This document shows positions 37,370 through 46,622 of a DNA stretch of 64,000 bases, piece by piece. The notes under the pieces were generated by a model. The model worked only from the letters and a program-made list of their open reading frames with translations, was not told where the DNA came from and ran no database searches. Position 1 is the first letter of the stretch, and each line of letters begins with the position of its first letter. This stretch comes from Brenneria goodwinii (GTDB lineage Bacteria > Pseudomonadota > Gammaproteobacteria > Enterobacterales > Enterobacteriaceae), in assembly GCF_002291445.1 (NCBI RefSeq), contig NZ_CP014137.1, positions 3,348,001-3,412,000 on the forward strand, written 5' to 3'. Position numbers and translations under genes: made by a program.

Positions 37370-37580
37370 ACCCTCTCCCGGCGACAAACTCCCTCCCGAC
37401 CTCATCCTTGCCAGGGGGCGGCGTAAACTCCCTCCCCTGCGAAGGGGAGGGTTGGGGTAGGGTATATTCACCGCTCAGACGTCGCCTACCCCCTCCCAAC
37501 CTCCCCCTTGTCAGGGGGAGGAGCGAAACTCCCTCCCGGCCGCATCCTTGTCAGGGGGCGGCGCTAACCCTTCCCTGGCC
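37370..37580. repeat. GC-rich stem-loop repeat array between tadF and tadG
   Basis: Several copies of the CCTCCCCCTTGTCAGGGGGA / CCCTCCCCTGCGAAGGGG family are packed in 210 bases, in full copies (around 37431-37451 and 37500-37521) and degenerate ones (CATCCTTGCCAGGGGGCGG around 37403 and 37544). The copy number and mixed types show local amplification. The array lies inside the presumed tad operon and may cause RNA processing or differential expression of tadG and the genes after it. Confidence 0.75.
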
Positions 37581-37585
37581 GGTAG

Positions 37586-38185
37586 TTATTCTTCATCTTC
37601 ATCGCTCAATCCCGCTTCTTTGCTCAGGGTTTCATCAAGCTCGATGACCCCGACGGCGACGCGGTTTACCGTTGAGATATGCAACAGATTGTCTAACGAC
37701 AGGCCGCCTAGCAGGGTAAGGTCTTTTCCCTGACGGCATATTTCCACCACCAGCATGGAGGTGTTGCGATCGCCCTCTTCCACATCTCGCTCCGGCAGGT
37801 CCGGGGTATACTCGCTATTCGGCGCCGTTACGCTCTCACCGCACAGTTCACCCGCCGTTCCCCGATTAAGCTGCCAGTAAAGTTCCCCGGTCTGGCGCAC
37901 GTTGCTGATAAGCAGTTGGTAATTACCCAATCCTTCCTGCGGCAGCACCGCATCCAATAGTCCCTGCACCCCTTCCGCCGTCAGTTCCTGCTGCATACCC
38001 AGAACGGATACGATGGCGCCGGCCCGCTGCTCCAGTCTGTCGCGCTCCAGCCCCACGGTATAGATATCCGCGCACAGCATGCCCGCCGCCAGCACGATGG
38101 GGAACGCCAGCGCCGTTTCAACCGCGGCGGATGCCCGGCTGGCGGCCGCAAAGCGGCGCAGCGGCGACAGAAAGTTACTCTTCAC
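37586..38185 (-). CDS. tadF: Minor pseudopilin TadF
   Basis: A TadE-like pseudopilin of 199 residues. After a short basic N-terminus the prepilin segment ASAAVETALAFPIVLAAGML has the glutamate used at position 5 of processed Flp-type pilins, and the hydrophobic helix follows. The rest is a globular periplasmic domain with two cysteine-containing stretches (GELCGES, VEICRQG). The GTG at 38185 with GGAG seven bases upstream is preferred over ATG 38209, which would overlap tadE by 35 bases. The C-terminus is acidic. The order tadE-tadF-tadG matches other tad loci. Confidence 0.85.
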   Translation of the reverse strand: MKSNFLSPLRRFAAASRASAAVETALAFPIVLAAGMLCADIYTVGLERDRLEQRAGAIVSVLGMQQELTAEGVQGLLDAVLPQEGLGNYQLLISNVRQTGELYWQLNRGTAGELCGESVTAPNSEYTPDLPERDVEEGDRNTSMLVVEICRQGKDLTLLGGLSLDNLLHISTVNRVAVGVIELDETLSKEAGLSDEDEE

Positions 38186-38681
38186 TGCGCCGCTCCGTAC
38201 CGAACACATGCTTGTACTGATAGCGAAAGGTGTCGCCCAGCGTCAGCACTTGCGGCAACGGGGTCAGAAACGCTTTTTTTATCTGTACCGTGACCGACCA
38301 GACGGGCAGCGTATTCGCCGCGCCGCTGTCATCCTCATCGCTGGCGATCTCCAGCCCGCCGAGCTGGCTCAGGCTATCGAAATGCAACACGCTGACGGTT
38401 AAATCATCCTCTTGCAGATAGCCATAAGACGCGCCGATCATCCGTTCCTTGAGATTCGTCTCCATCACCGAGGCGCCATTAGCGTCGAGATCGTCGAGAC
38501 GAAATGTCTGCACCGCCTTATCCAGCGCCGCGCTGCCCACGGCGATCACCAAACCGATGCGCGCCAGTTCGAACAGCATCATCACGCCGACCAATACCAC
38601 CGGCACCAGAAACGCCACTTCCACGGCGATGACGCCGCGCGTGCTGCGCCAATCCAGATCGTTGCGCCGGAGCATCTTCAT
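38175..38681 (-). CDS. tadE: Minor pseudopilin TadE
   Basis: A 168-residue TadE-like pseudopilin. RSTRGVIAVEVAFLVPVVLVG is the prepilin peptidase site plus hydrophobic helix, with the conserved glutamate after the cleavage point. A soluble periplasmic domain follows. The start is ATG 38681, overlapping the tadD stop as TGATG; ATG 38675 is an alternative. It should be processed by the TadV peptidase and act in pilus initiation along with TadF. Confidence 0.88.
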   Translation of the reverse strand: MKMLRRNDLDWRSTRGVIAVEVAFLVPVVLVGVMMLFELARIGLVIAVGSAALDKAVQTFRLDDLDANGASVMETNLKERMIGASYGYLQEDDLTVSVLHFDSLSQLGGLEIASDEDDSGAANTLPVWSVTVQIKKAFLTPLPQVLTLGDTFRYQYKHVFGTERRSEE

Positions 38682-39547
38682 CACTCGGGGTTGCTAAGCT
38701 GCAAACGTTGACGGCTGGATAACAGCAGCATTTCGCCACGGCTTTTCTCCTGCCTCATCTGCGCTAAACGCTGGTTCAGCGTTTCCATCAATTCGTCGAT
38801 CCGCTGTGGTTGCGCAATCGCCGCCAGCGTAGCGCGCGCCTCTTCCTGACGATCGTCGTAGAGATAGGCCAGCGCCAGGTTCAGCTTGCCGCTCGGATTG
38901 CCGTTATCCACCGAACGCAGCAGGCCAATGGCTTTATCCGCATCGCCGCTCACCAGCCAGGAAAGCGCCAGATTGTTCATGGCCGCCACATCCGCCGGGT
39001 TAACCTGTAACGCTTTTTCGAACAGTTGGCGCGCTTCGTCGTGTCTGCCGGCCGCATCCATCACCACGCCCATGCCATTAAGCGCCCCGGCGTTGTCCGG
39101 CTGCGCTTTCAGCGCGCAGGCGAAATCTTTCTGCGCCATCGCATTGCGCCCCATCGCCAGTTGAGCGCGGCCCATGCCTAAACAAATCGCCAGCGCCTCC
39201 TGCGGTTTCAGCTTGTCGCTATCGCCGCCCAGCGATTGGCGGGCGCGGCCATACAGCTCCAGCGCCTGCTGCGGCGCACGTACCGACGACGCGACGCTGG
39301 CATACTCCAACAGTTCGTCGCCTTTCAGTTCCCCACGGCTATCGATACGGGCATAGACTTCCGTCGCCGCTTCAATCCGCCCCTGATCGCGCAGTAAACG
39401 AGCCAGACGCAACCCCTCATCTTTGGTGCCCTTAATCTTCATTGCGCTGCTGCCGCACCCTGCCAGCAGCGTAGCCAACAGCAGCACCAGAAACAGACGG
39501 CAGTATCCCCGGCATCCGCTTGCCATTTTTTTCGCCAGACCAAACAT
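38681..39547 (-). CDS. tadD: Tad assembly lipoprotein TadD (TPR)
   Basis: A 288-residue TPR lipoprotein. The signal peptide ends in LLATLLAGC, a clear lipobox. Tetratricopeptide repeats follow, for instance AGALNGMGVVMDAAGRHDEA and VAAMNNLALSWLVSGDADKA. The frame extends to 39637, but those first 30 codons are a translation of an intergenic repeat (VIPAQAGIS). The ATG at 39547 has GAGGAG upstream and is the true start. TadD is a pilotin-like factor needed for Flp pilus biogenesis. Confidence 0.9.
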   Translation of the reverse strand: MFGLAKKMASGCRGYCRLFLVLLLATLLAGCGSSAMKIKGTKDEGLRLARLLRDQGRIEAATEVYARIDSRGELKGDELLEYASVASSVRAPQQALELYGRARQSLGGDSDKLKPQEALAICLGMGRAQLAMGRNAMAQKDFACALKAQPDNAGALNGMGVVMDAAGRHDEARQLFEKALQVNPADVAAMNNLALSWLVSGDADKAIGLLRSVDNGNPSGKLNLALAYLYDDRQEEARATLAAIAQPQRIDELMETLNQRLAQMRQEKSRGEMLLLSSRQRLQLSNPE

Positions 39548-39587
39548 GTTCGCAACTCCTCGGTAGCTTCTTTTTTTTCTGCCTGAG

Positions 39588-39607
39588 ATCCCCGCCTGCG
39601 CGGGGAT
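39588..39607. repeat. VIPAQAGI-type intergenic repeat upstream of tadD
   Basis: ATCCCCGC-CTGC-GCGGGGAT is a perfect 8-bp palindrome, with further CATTCCCGCG fragments to 39670. A related unit is at 55353-55382. Such elements encode VIPAQAGI when read through, which explains the false N-terminal extension of tadD. Confidence 0.75.
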
Positions 39608-39675
39608 GACGAATGTAGACGCGCTTTTAGCCGCCATTCCCGCGTAGATATATTCCCGTCATTCCCGCGGCGCTT

Positions 39676-40635
39676 TTACTGCGTCAGCAGACGAATCACC
39701 CGCACCAGCGCGGGCGAGGCCATAATGGCGACAATCGGCGGCAGGATCAGCGCCATCAGCGGCACGCTGAGCTGCGCCGGCAATTTGCCCGCCTTCTCTT
39801 CCAGGCCCAGAATCAACGTTTTGCGGCTTTCGTCCGCAATGGTGCGTAACGCCTGAGAAAGCGGCGTGCCGTAACGTTCGGCCTGGATCAGCGTGGCGAC
39901 CATACTTTCGATTTCCGCAACGCGGGTTCTTTCCGCCAGATGCATCATGGCCAGCGTACGATCGGAGAGGATCTGCAATTCGGCGGCGGTGTAGTGCAGC
40001 TCATCGGCCATTTCCGGCGACGACAGCCCCAGCTCTTTCGATACCACCAGCAAAACGCGTCCGATCGGCAGCCCGGCCTCGGCGCACACCACCATCAAAT
40101 CCAGCGCATCCGGTACGGCGCGCGCCAGCTTTTCGCCCCGGCTGGCGGCCCGCCATTTCAGCCACCATTCCGGCAGGATGGCACCGACAAAAAAGCCGAT
40201 CAGTCCGGCGGCGATGCCGGTCATGCCCAGGCGATCGGCGGGCGGCAGCCAGCCCCACACCAGCAATACGGCGCAGAGGAAACCCGCGGAACATTTGCCC
40301 ATCACCAGCCAGCCCACGGCTTCGTGACGGCGAAACCCGGCCAGGTCCAGCAGGCGGCGTAAGTTAAGACGATCCCGTTCGGATCCGGAAAGGCGATTGC
40401 CCTGCTGCGCTATCGGCGCCAGAATCTTTTCCAGCCAGGGCGTGATAGCCGTTCCCTGGCCTCTCAGGATGGTATCCTGAGAGGCCTCTCCTATAGGAGA
40501 GACGGGCAAATGCGCCTGCATCCGCTGCGCTAACTGTTTATGCTGCCGGCGCCGATGGCGAAAAACGGCCAGGTACAGTCCGGCGCCAATCAGCCCCAGC
40601 GCCAGCAGTAATAAGGGATCGAACAGTCCGGTCAT
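39676..40635 (-). CDS. tadC: Tad inner-membrane platform protein TadC
   Basis: A type II secretion F-domain protein of 319 residues. One N-terminal helix and a clustered C-terminal pair frame the cytosolic T2SSF domain, seen in ALDLMVVCAEAGLPIGRVLL and TLIQAERYGTPLSQALRTIA. With TadB it forms the platform on which the TadA ATPase drives pilus assembly. It lies 19 bases after tadB. Confidence 0.92.
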   Translation of the reverse strand: MTGLFDPLLLLALGLIGAGLYLAVFRHRRRQHKQLAQRMQAHLPVSPIGEASQDTILRGQGTAITPWLEKILAPIAQQGNRLSGSERDRLNLRRLLDLAGFRRHEAVGWLVMGKCSAGFLCAVLLVWGWLPPADRLGMTGIAAGLIGFFVGAILPEWWLKWRAASRGEKLARAVPDALDLMVVCAEAGLPIGRVLLVVSKELGLSSPEMADELHYTAAELQILSDRTLAMMHLAERTRVAEIESMVATLIQAERYGTPLSQALRTIADESRKTLILGLEEKAGKLPAQLSVPLMALILPPIVAIMASPALVRVIRLLTQ

Positions 40636-40654
40636 CTTGGCTTCTCTCCCGTTT

Positions 40655-41635
40655 TTAATTTATCCGCTTGACCATGAAGTGCGTCACCAGCATGCCGAGC
40701 GTGACGCTGCACAGGGCGTAAATCAGTACCGTGGTGCCCACCGGGTCGGAAAACAGAAAGCTGAAATCGTCGGGGGATCGCAGATACAGATAGGCCAGAC
40801 AGCAGGGAAACAGCGCCGCCACAATCTTGGCGGACGCCCGCGCTTCCGAGGTTTTCGACTGCACCTTAAGCTGCAGCTCGCGGCGCGCGCGCAGGGTGGC
40901 GGATAGCCGTTCCAGCGTTTCGCCCAACCGTCCGCCCGCTTCCTGGTTGATAATCAGGATCACCACGAAGAAACGGTATTCCGCCATCGGCACTCTGCCC
41001 GCCGAGGTCTGGATAACCTGACGCAGCGGGATCCCCAGCCGCAGCCAGTGGTCGATGGTTTTAAATTCGTTCGCCAAGGGGCCGGTTAAATGCTCCGCCA
41101 CCATCGCAAAGGTATTCGCCACCGGCACCCCCGCCCGGCAGCTGCGGGTAATGGCGTCAATCGCTTCCGGCAGGCTTTCACGCAGCGCTTTCAGGTGTTT
41201 TTGCAGCGCGGAGCGAAACAGCAAGGTGCCGATACCGGTAAACAGCAGAAGAGAGAAAACCAGCCCCAAGGTCAGCGGCAGCAGAGTGCGTTGCCCCAGG
41301 ATCATGCCAAGCAGCAGGCTCAGCGCCGCCAGAATCAGCGCCCGCTGGCGCAGGTTTTTTTTCCAGCCGATAAACGCCAGTTGCGACCAGATCCCGGCCA
41401 GCCAGCGTCCCGCCAGCGGTACGTTCATCAACGGCGTTTTTATCTCATCGCGCAGAATGGAATCGGACAACGGCTGCGCCGACTGCGGTTCCACTTCAGA
41501 TAAAATCTGCCGCCAGCGTTGCTCGCGTCGGGTACGGCGCTGGCGCGCCTTTTGCCACTGATAGAGAGCCAGACAGAGCAGCAGCACACAGCCAAACACC
41601 AGCAGCGTGATCAGATTCAGGCGTAAAGGGGTCAT
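40655..41635 (-). CDS. tadB: Tad inner-membrane platform protein TadB
   Basis: A 326-residue T2SSF protein and paralogue of TadC. Family motifs include LPEAIDAITRSCRAGVPVAN and ILIINQEAGGRLGETLERLS, with membrane helices at both ends of the protein. The gene sits 18 bases after tadA. It is expected to work as a heteromer with TadC. Confidence 0.92.
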   Translation of the reverse strand: MTPLRLNLITLLVFGCVLLLCLALYQWQKARQRRTRREQRWRQILSEVEPQSAQPLSDSILRDEIKTPLMNVPLAGRWLAGIWSQLAFIGWKKNLRQRALILAALSLLLGMILGQRTLLPLTLGLVFSLLLFTGIGTLLFRSALQKHLKALRESLPEAIDAITRSCRAGVPVANTFAMVAEHLTGPLANEFKTIDHWLRLGIPLRQVIQTSAGRVPMAEYRFFVVILIINQEAGGRLGETLERLSATLRARRELQLKVQSKTSEARASAKIVAALFPCCLAYLYLRSPDDFSFLFSDPVGTTVLIYALCSVTLGMLVTHFMVKRIN

Positions 41636-41653
41636 CGGCGTCTCCTCAGCTCG

Positions 41654-43057
41654 TCACGGCGCATCAAACAGATGCGCTTTGTCGCTGTAGAACTGCGGGC
41701 GCTGAATATGCTGAACATATTCGCCGGTCAGCATGCCCTGCGCATCTTTCCCCTTGATCTGGAAGGTGAACAGATCCTGAAGCTGAATCACTTCATTTTC
41801 CATGCCGCAGACCTCGGTAATGGATACCACGCGGCGGATACCGTCACGCATACGTTCGATCTGTACGATCAGGTGCACGGCGCTGGCGATCTGACGACGG
41901 ATCGCCATCAGCGGTAGCTGCATGTTGGCCATCATCACCATGTTTTCCAGGCGCTGGATCGAATCACGCGAGGTATTGGCGTGAACGGTACACAGCGAGC
42001 CGTCGTGACCGGTGTTCATCGCCTGCAGCATGTCAAAACTTTCGCCGCCGCGGACTTCGCCGAGGATAATGCGATCGGGGCGCATACGCAGGGCGTTACG
42101 CACCAAATCGCGCTGATCGACCCGGCCGGTGCCTTCGGCGCTGATCGGGCGGGTTTCCAGTCTGATCACATGCTCTTGCTGGAGTTGCAGTTCGGCGGCG
42201 TCTTCAATGGTGATAATGCGTTCGTCGCTGCCGATCTTTTGCGACAGGGCGTTCAGCAGCGTGGTCTTCCCGGCCCCGGTGCCGCCGGAGACAATCACGT
42301 TAATCTTCGCCTGCATCGCCTTATTCAGCACATCGGCCATGGCGTATGACATACAGCGGCTTTCCGCCAGCGCTTCCAGCGACAGGTTACGGCGCATAAA
42401 TTTACGAATAGAGATGGTGGTGCCGTCGATCGCCAGCGGATAGGTGATCACGTTAACGCGGCTGCCGTCCGGCAGACGGGCATCCACCATCGGGCTGGCT
42501 TCGTCAATGCGGCGCCCCACCGCGGCCGCGATACGCTGCGCGGTGTTGAAGACATGCTCTTCATCGATAAAAGTGATGGGAGAGAGTTCCAGTTTGCCAA
42601 AGCGTTCGACAAACACCTGATTGGCGCCGTTCACCAGAATGTCGTTGACCGTATCATCGGCCAGCAGCGGCTGAATCGGACCGATACCGGTCATCTCATC
42701 CAGCATTTCCGCGGCTATCGTCTCTTCTTCCTGGCGGGAAAGCTGCAAACGCTGTTCGTCGCAAATACGGCGGATCACCGTTTCGATCTGCACCAGCAGC
42801 TTATCGCGCCCCATCATGGCGGCTTTGCCGGCGTCGATCTGATCGTAGAGTTGCGCGCGGATCAAACGCCGCTGGCTGGTGCGGTTATCCGTCTGCCGCG
42901 TTGCCGCCGTTGATGCCGCTGGCGTATTCACCGCGGGCTGCGCGCGGCTTTCCGCCGCCGGCCGCGTTTTCAGCTCGGTAACGTTAGCCGCGGCCACCGG
43001 CGGCGACGCATTCTTATGCGCCTCGCCTTTTTGCTGGTTATTTCTACGAATCAGCAT
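41654..43057 (-). CDS. tadA: Tad pilus assembly ATPase TadA/CpaF
   Basis: A 467-residue hexameric secretion ATPase of the VirB11/CpaF branch. The Walker A motif is VSGGTGAGKTTLLNAL (K264), Walker B/Asp box is DRIILGEVRGGE, and the His box is NTGHDGSLCTVHAN. The N-terminal 70 residues are a low-complexity linker, followed by the N-terminal domain with MTGIGPIQPLLADDTVNDIL. It powers Flp pilin polymerisation. Confidence 0.95.
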   Translation of the reverse strand: MLIRRNNQQKGEAHKNASPPVAAANVTELKTRPAAESRAQPAVNTPAASTAATRQTDNRTSQRRLIRAQLYDQIDAGKAAMMGRDKLLVQIETVIRRICDEQRLQLSRQEEETIAAEMLDEMTGIGPIQPLLADDTVNDILVNGANQVFVERFGKLELSPITFIDEEHVFNTAQRIAAAVGRRIDEASPMVDARLPDGSRVNVITYPLAIDGTTISIRKFMRRNLSLEALAESRCMSYAMADVLNKAMQAKINVIVSGGTGAGKTTLLNALSQKIGSDERIITIEDAAELQLQQEHVIRLETRPISAEGTGRVDQRDLVRNALRMRPDRIILGEVRGGESFDMLQAMNTGHDGSLCTVHANTSRDSIQRLENMVMMANMQLPLMAIRRQIASAVHLIVQIERMRDGIRRVVSITEVCGMENEVIQLQDLFTFQIKGKDAQGMLTGEYVQHIQRPQFYSDKAHLFDAP

Positions 43058-43100
43058 AATCTGTTAACCCTTTGATAGAACTGGGCGATCCCGACGATCT

Positions 43101-44300
43101 TCACGCCCGCTTCAGCCAGCGTGAAAACCAGCGTTTTTCCACCGGCCTGGCGCGCACACCGCACGCCAGATCGGCAAGCTGGCGCAGCCCTTGTTGGAAG
43201 GCCGGCGCCGCGGCCGGGTTCAGCGCGCCCAGCGTCAAACTTTGCGCCAGCGCGTGGCCGGCGTTAGGCAGCACCGCGTCGATTCTCCGGCCGGTAAACT
43301 GTTCGAATTGCTCACGACTCAGCGGCGATGCGCCGGCAAAGCGGCTCTGGTTATGCACCAGCAGCAGGCGTTGCCCTTCACTTTCGTCGCCGATCTCATG
43401 CAGCACGCGCCGAATATTGCGCGCATCCTGCAGCGTCAGTTCGGTCACGATGATGCGCAGATCCGCGTAGGTCAGCACATCCAGCGCGCCTGTCGGGTAG
43501 CTGCTGGGCAAATCCCAGAGAACCTGGTTAAACATGCGGCACAACGCGCCGCCGAGGTTCAATACGTTATCCACTTCCACCGGACTCAATTCGCCCAGTT
43601 CGGGTTTCTGCGCCAGCAGATGCAGACGGGAATCGACGCGCAGCATGGAACGTTGCAGCAGCCGGGTATCCAGCTCCTGCGTTTCCAACACCGCGGCCAG
43701 CCCGGCATCGGCGCTTTGTCCCTGTAGCAATAGCTGATCGCCGTTGCGACGGTCGAAGTCCACCAGCGCCACCGGTAAATGGCGTTCGCCGGACAGCAAC
43801 CGACTCAGCCCCATGGCGACCGTGCTGGCGCCGCAGCCGCCGCTGGCGCCGACCACCGCGATAGTGCGCCCCATGCGGGCATATTCCGGCCCGGCCTGCT
43901 GGCCCTCGCATTTCGCCAAGGTCGAGGCCAGCAGATCCAACGTGAACGGTTTTAGCAGGTAGTCCACCACGCCCAGTTGCAACAGGGCGCGATACAGGCC
44001 GACATCCTGCTCTTTGCCCGTGGCGATCACTTGCGTCGTCGGGCCGCTGATGCTGAGCAACGTTTCCAGTTCAGGCAACGGCCAGTGGACGCCTTCCAGA
44101 TCCACCAGCAGAATGCGCGGCGGAACATTCTGTTCACACCACTTGCGCGCCGCGGCAATACCGCCCGCCATCACCGGCACATCCTGCTGTTTCAGCCGCG
44201 TAAGCTGGTCGCAGAGATCGGCGACGTCAGCCCCGGCATGCACAAACGCCACCAGCGGCGCGCTCGGTTCATCGTTGTCGACCAGGGTAATTTCACTCAT
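43101..44300 (-). CDS. tadZ: Tad localisation ATPase-like protein TadZ/CpaE
   Basis: A 399-residue protein with an N-terminal receiver-like domain (about residues 1-125, VVDYLLKPFTLDLLASTL at its end) and a C-terminal ParA/MinD-like domain. The P-loop reads VVGASGGCGASTVAMGL, in which the usual lysines of KGGxGKT are absent, so ATP hydrolysis may be impaired, as in other TadZ proteins. It directs the Tad machinery to the cell pole in relatives. It lies between the cpaD-like and tadA genes. Confidence 0.9.
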   Translation of the reverse strand: MSEITLVDNDEPSAPLVAFVHAGADVADLCDQLTRLKQQDVPVMAGGIAAARKWCEQNVPPRILLVDLEGVHWPLPELETLLSISGPTTQVIATGKEQDVGLYRALLQLGVVDYLLKPFTLDLLASTLAKCEGQQAGPEYARMGRTIAVVGASGGCGASTVAMGLSRLLSGERHLPVALVDFDRRNGDQLLLQGQSADAGLAAVLETQELDTRLLQRSMLRVDSRLHLLAQKPELGELSPVEVDNVLNLGGALCRMFNQVLWDLPSSYPTGALDVLTYADLRIIVTELTLQDARNIRRVLHEIGDESEGQRLLLVHNQSRFAGASPLSREQFEQFTGRRIDAVLPNAGHALAQSLTLGALNPAAAPAFQQGLRQLADLACGVRARPVEKRWFSRWLKRA

Positions 44301-44314
44301 TGGACGCCGCTCCC

Positions 44315-44995
44315 TTAGTCTTCATTAAAATCAATATCGATGAGTTCTTTCACCTCATCGGATTGATAACGTTCGATGCTGTTGACCGCCACTACGCCGT
44401 CCGCCTCATCCAGGGTTTTCGCCTGAATCAGATCCCGAGGCTCCGCCACCATCATCGCCAGATTGTTCTGTGTCGCGCAGCCCAGATATCCCATGCCTTC
44501 AAACGGTTTCACCATCAGCAAATCCGCATCGTTCACCTGACAGCGCGTGGTTTTTACCGCCAGCGCCTGAGAAATCACCTCCAGGTCGCCGGACTGACCG
44601 CCGCCGGAGATCCCCATCAGTTTGACTTTCTGCGCATCGGCGCCGGCGTTCTTCAGCACGCTCGCCAGCCGGCCGGCCATCTGCTCGCCGCGCACGGTGC
44701 GCGGGATCAGCGTCAGCGTCTGTTTAGCCAGCCGCCCCTGATCTTTCAGCATCACATTGAGCTGTTTAAGCGACTCCGGCGTAAAACCACGTCCGTTGGC
44801 CGCCACCTGCAACGTGACCGCCAGTGAAGAAGGCCGGACGTCAATCGGCGCCAGCGCGGGCTGCTGATAACGCTGCAGGCGCTGGCTGTTAACGGCGCTA
44901 TCGCCACAGGCAACCAGCAGCAGGCAGACGGCGCAGGCCGCCAGGCGAAATATCGGATGGGCGGACGACCCCAGGGTATTGTTTTGCTTATTCAT
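44315..44995 (-). CDS. Tad pilus lipoprotein RcpB/CpaD
   Basis: A 226-residue lipoprotein with lipobox LLLVAC near residue 28 and the CpaD-like region CQVNDADLLMVKPFEGMGYLGCATQNNLAMMV, shortened here: the conserved GCATQNNLAMMVAEPRDL stretch is the best indicator. It probably helps the RcpA secretin in the outer membrane. It lies 24 bases after the secretin gene and 14 before tadZ. Confidence 0.85.
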   Translation of the reverse strand: MNKQNNTLGSSAHPIFRLAACAVCLLLVACGDSAVNSQRLQRYQQPALAPIDVRPSSLAVTLQVAANGRGFTPESLKQLNVMLKDQGRLAKQTLTLIPRTVRGEQMAGRLASVLKNAGADAQKVKLMGISGGGQSGDLEVISQALAVKTTRCQVNDADLLMVKPFEGMGYLGCATQNNLAMMVAEPRDLIQAKTLDEADGVVAVNSIERYQSDEVKELIDIDFNED

Positions 44996-45019
44996 TTCTT
45001 CACCGTTTCCTCATCAGGC

Positions 45020-46540
45020 TCAGTAGAGATAGCCCACAGCGCCATAGCTTGGCATCACGGAATCCAGCGTTTTAACGCCCTGCCCCGGCGTCTGGAGATC
45101 CCCCGCATTCACCGGTTCCACCACGTATGCCGTGGCAATAATCACCAGTTCGGTTTCCTCATGACTTGCCGATTCATTTTCAAATACGCGGCCGAGCACC
45201 GGAATGCTGCTTAACCCCGGCACGCCGGTTACCGTCTGACTGTTGGAACTGCGCAGCATGCCCGCCAGCGCGAAGCTCTGCCCGCTGGCCAACTCCACCG
45301 TGGTATCGGCGCGGCGCACGGTCAGCGCCGGAATGGTCGAACCGCCCTCCAGCGTCACCGATCCCACCGACGTTAATTCACTGACTTCCGGCGCGATATG
45401 CAGGCTGATGCGGTTGGCGGACAGCAGCGTCGGCGTCATACGCAGGATCACGCCGTACGATTTGTAATCGATGCTGACGGTGTTGTTGGTCACCAGCACG
45501 ATAGGCACTTCGCCGCCGGCGGCGAATGCGGCGGTTTCACCCGACATGGCGGTCAGGTTCGGCTCCGCCAGCACGGAAGCCATGCCCTGCTTGTTCATGG
45601 CGGAGAGCAATCCGCTGAGCGATCCTTCGCTGCCGCCGACATTGGCGCCAAAGAAGCTGCTGCCGTCGGCGCCGGTAAACGCCCCGGTGCTGGAGTCAAA
45701 GAAACCGCTTAGCGTACCGGTGCCCAGGCCGAAGTTGGCGCTGCCCCGGTTAAGCGAGGCTTCCCAGTTGAAACCCAGTTCGTGCGTCAGGTTGCGTGAC
45801 ACTTCCACCACCCGTACGCGGATATTGATTTGCGACGGCGTTTTGATCTTGAGCTGATTGATGACCTTGCCGGACGATTCGCTGCTGCCGGGCAGCCCTT
45901 CGCCGCTGCCCCCACCGCCACCGCCGCCAGCGGCAGACGAGGTGGATGCGACGATGTAGGCCTGTACGCTGTCGATCACCCGCTTGGCGTCCTGCGGGGT
46001 ATCGACGCTGCCGCGGACAATCACGCCGCTGGGGATCCCCGCTTCTAGTTGAATATCCGCGTTGGGGAATTCCCGCTTCAACCGTTCGCTCAGCGCTTTC
46101 AGATCGTGTTCGGAAACGATGCGGATGGCGTTGATGACATTGCCGTTCTCATCCATGGCATAAAGCGTGGTGGTGCCCACATTCTTGGCATAGATAAACA
46201 GATTTCCCGGTGAAGGCAGTTCGAAACTGGCGATTTCCGGATCGGCCACCAGCACGCTGTCCGGCAGGGCATCCAGTTGCAATAAACGGCCCTGATGCAC
46301 CGTCATATGCACCACATTCGTTTCCGCCACTTCAGAAATCCCCGCGGCGCAAGCCGCGGCGGGCAGCAGCATCATTGCCAGCCCGGTTGAGATGAAGGCG
46401 CGGGCGGACGGGCGAGCCGTGTTTCCGTTAATAGACTGTGTCTGCAAAGGCATGACGGCCGGTGCGGAAATAACAGCGCCAAACCGTTTACCGATCATCC
46501 GCAGAAAATTCGTTTTCAAAAACAAGGAAAACATCGTCAT
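45020..46540 (-). CDS. rcpA: Tad secretin RcpA/CpaC
   Basis: A 506-residue outer-membrane secretin. A hydrophobic export segment (ISTGLAMMLLPAAACAAG) ends about residue 66; the first 29 residues may be untranslated if ATG 46453 is used, although neither start has an obvious ribosome-binding site. An N-terminal BON/pilus domain (VVHMTVHQGRLLQLDALPDS) leads to a glycine-rich linker (GGGGGGGSGEG) and the secretin core with VLAEPNLTAMSGETAAFAAG and ELASGQSFALAGMLRSSNSQ. It forms the pore for the Flp pilus. Confidence 0.92.
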   Translation of the reverse strand: MTMFSLFLKTNFLRMIGKRFGAVISAPAVMPLQTQSINGNTARPSARAFISTGLAMMLLPAAACAAGISEVAETNVVHMTVHQGRLLQLDALPDSVLVADPEIASFELPSPGNLFIYAKNVGTTTLYAMDENGNVINAIRIVSEHDLKALSERLKREFPNADIQLEAGIPSGVIVRGSVDTPQDAKRVIDSVQAYIVASTSSAAGGGGGGGSGEGLPGSSESSGKVINQLKIKTPSQINIRVRVVEVSRNLTHELGFNWEASLNRGSANFGLGTGTLSGFFDSSTGAFTGADGSSFFGANVGGSEGSLSGLLSAMNKQGMASVLAEPNLTAMSGETAAFAAGGEVPIVLVTNNTVSIDYKSYGVILRMTPTLLSANRISLHIAPEVSELTSVGSVTLEGGSTIPALTVRRADTTVELASGQSFALAGMLRSSNSQTVTGVPGLSSIPVLGRVFENESASHEETELVIIATAYVVEPVNAGDLQTPGQGVKTLDSVMPSYGAVGYLY

Positions 46541-46622
46541 TTACTTAATTTCCGTAATGGGCTTCATTTTTTCCATGAGCAGCCTGCGGATTCCTCACCG
46601 GCTGCCGGACTGGCGGTTCGAG

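Noticed and set aside
39548..39637. Thirty extra N-terminal codons of tadD (VIPAQAGIS)
   Set aside because: This is a read-through of a common intergenic repeat. The ATG at 39547 has a good ribosome-binding site and starts a proper lipoprotein signal.
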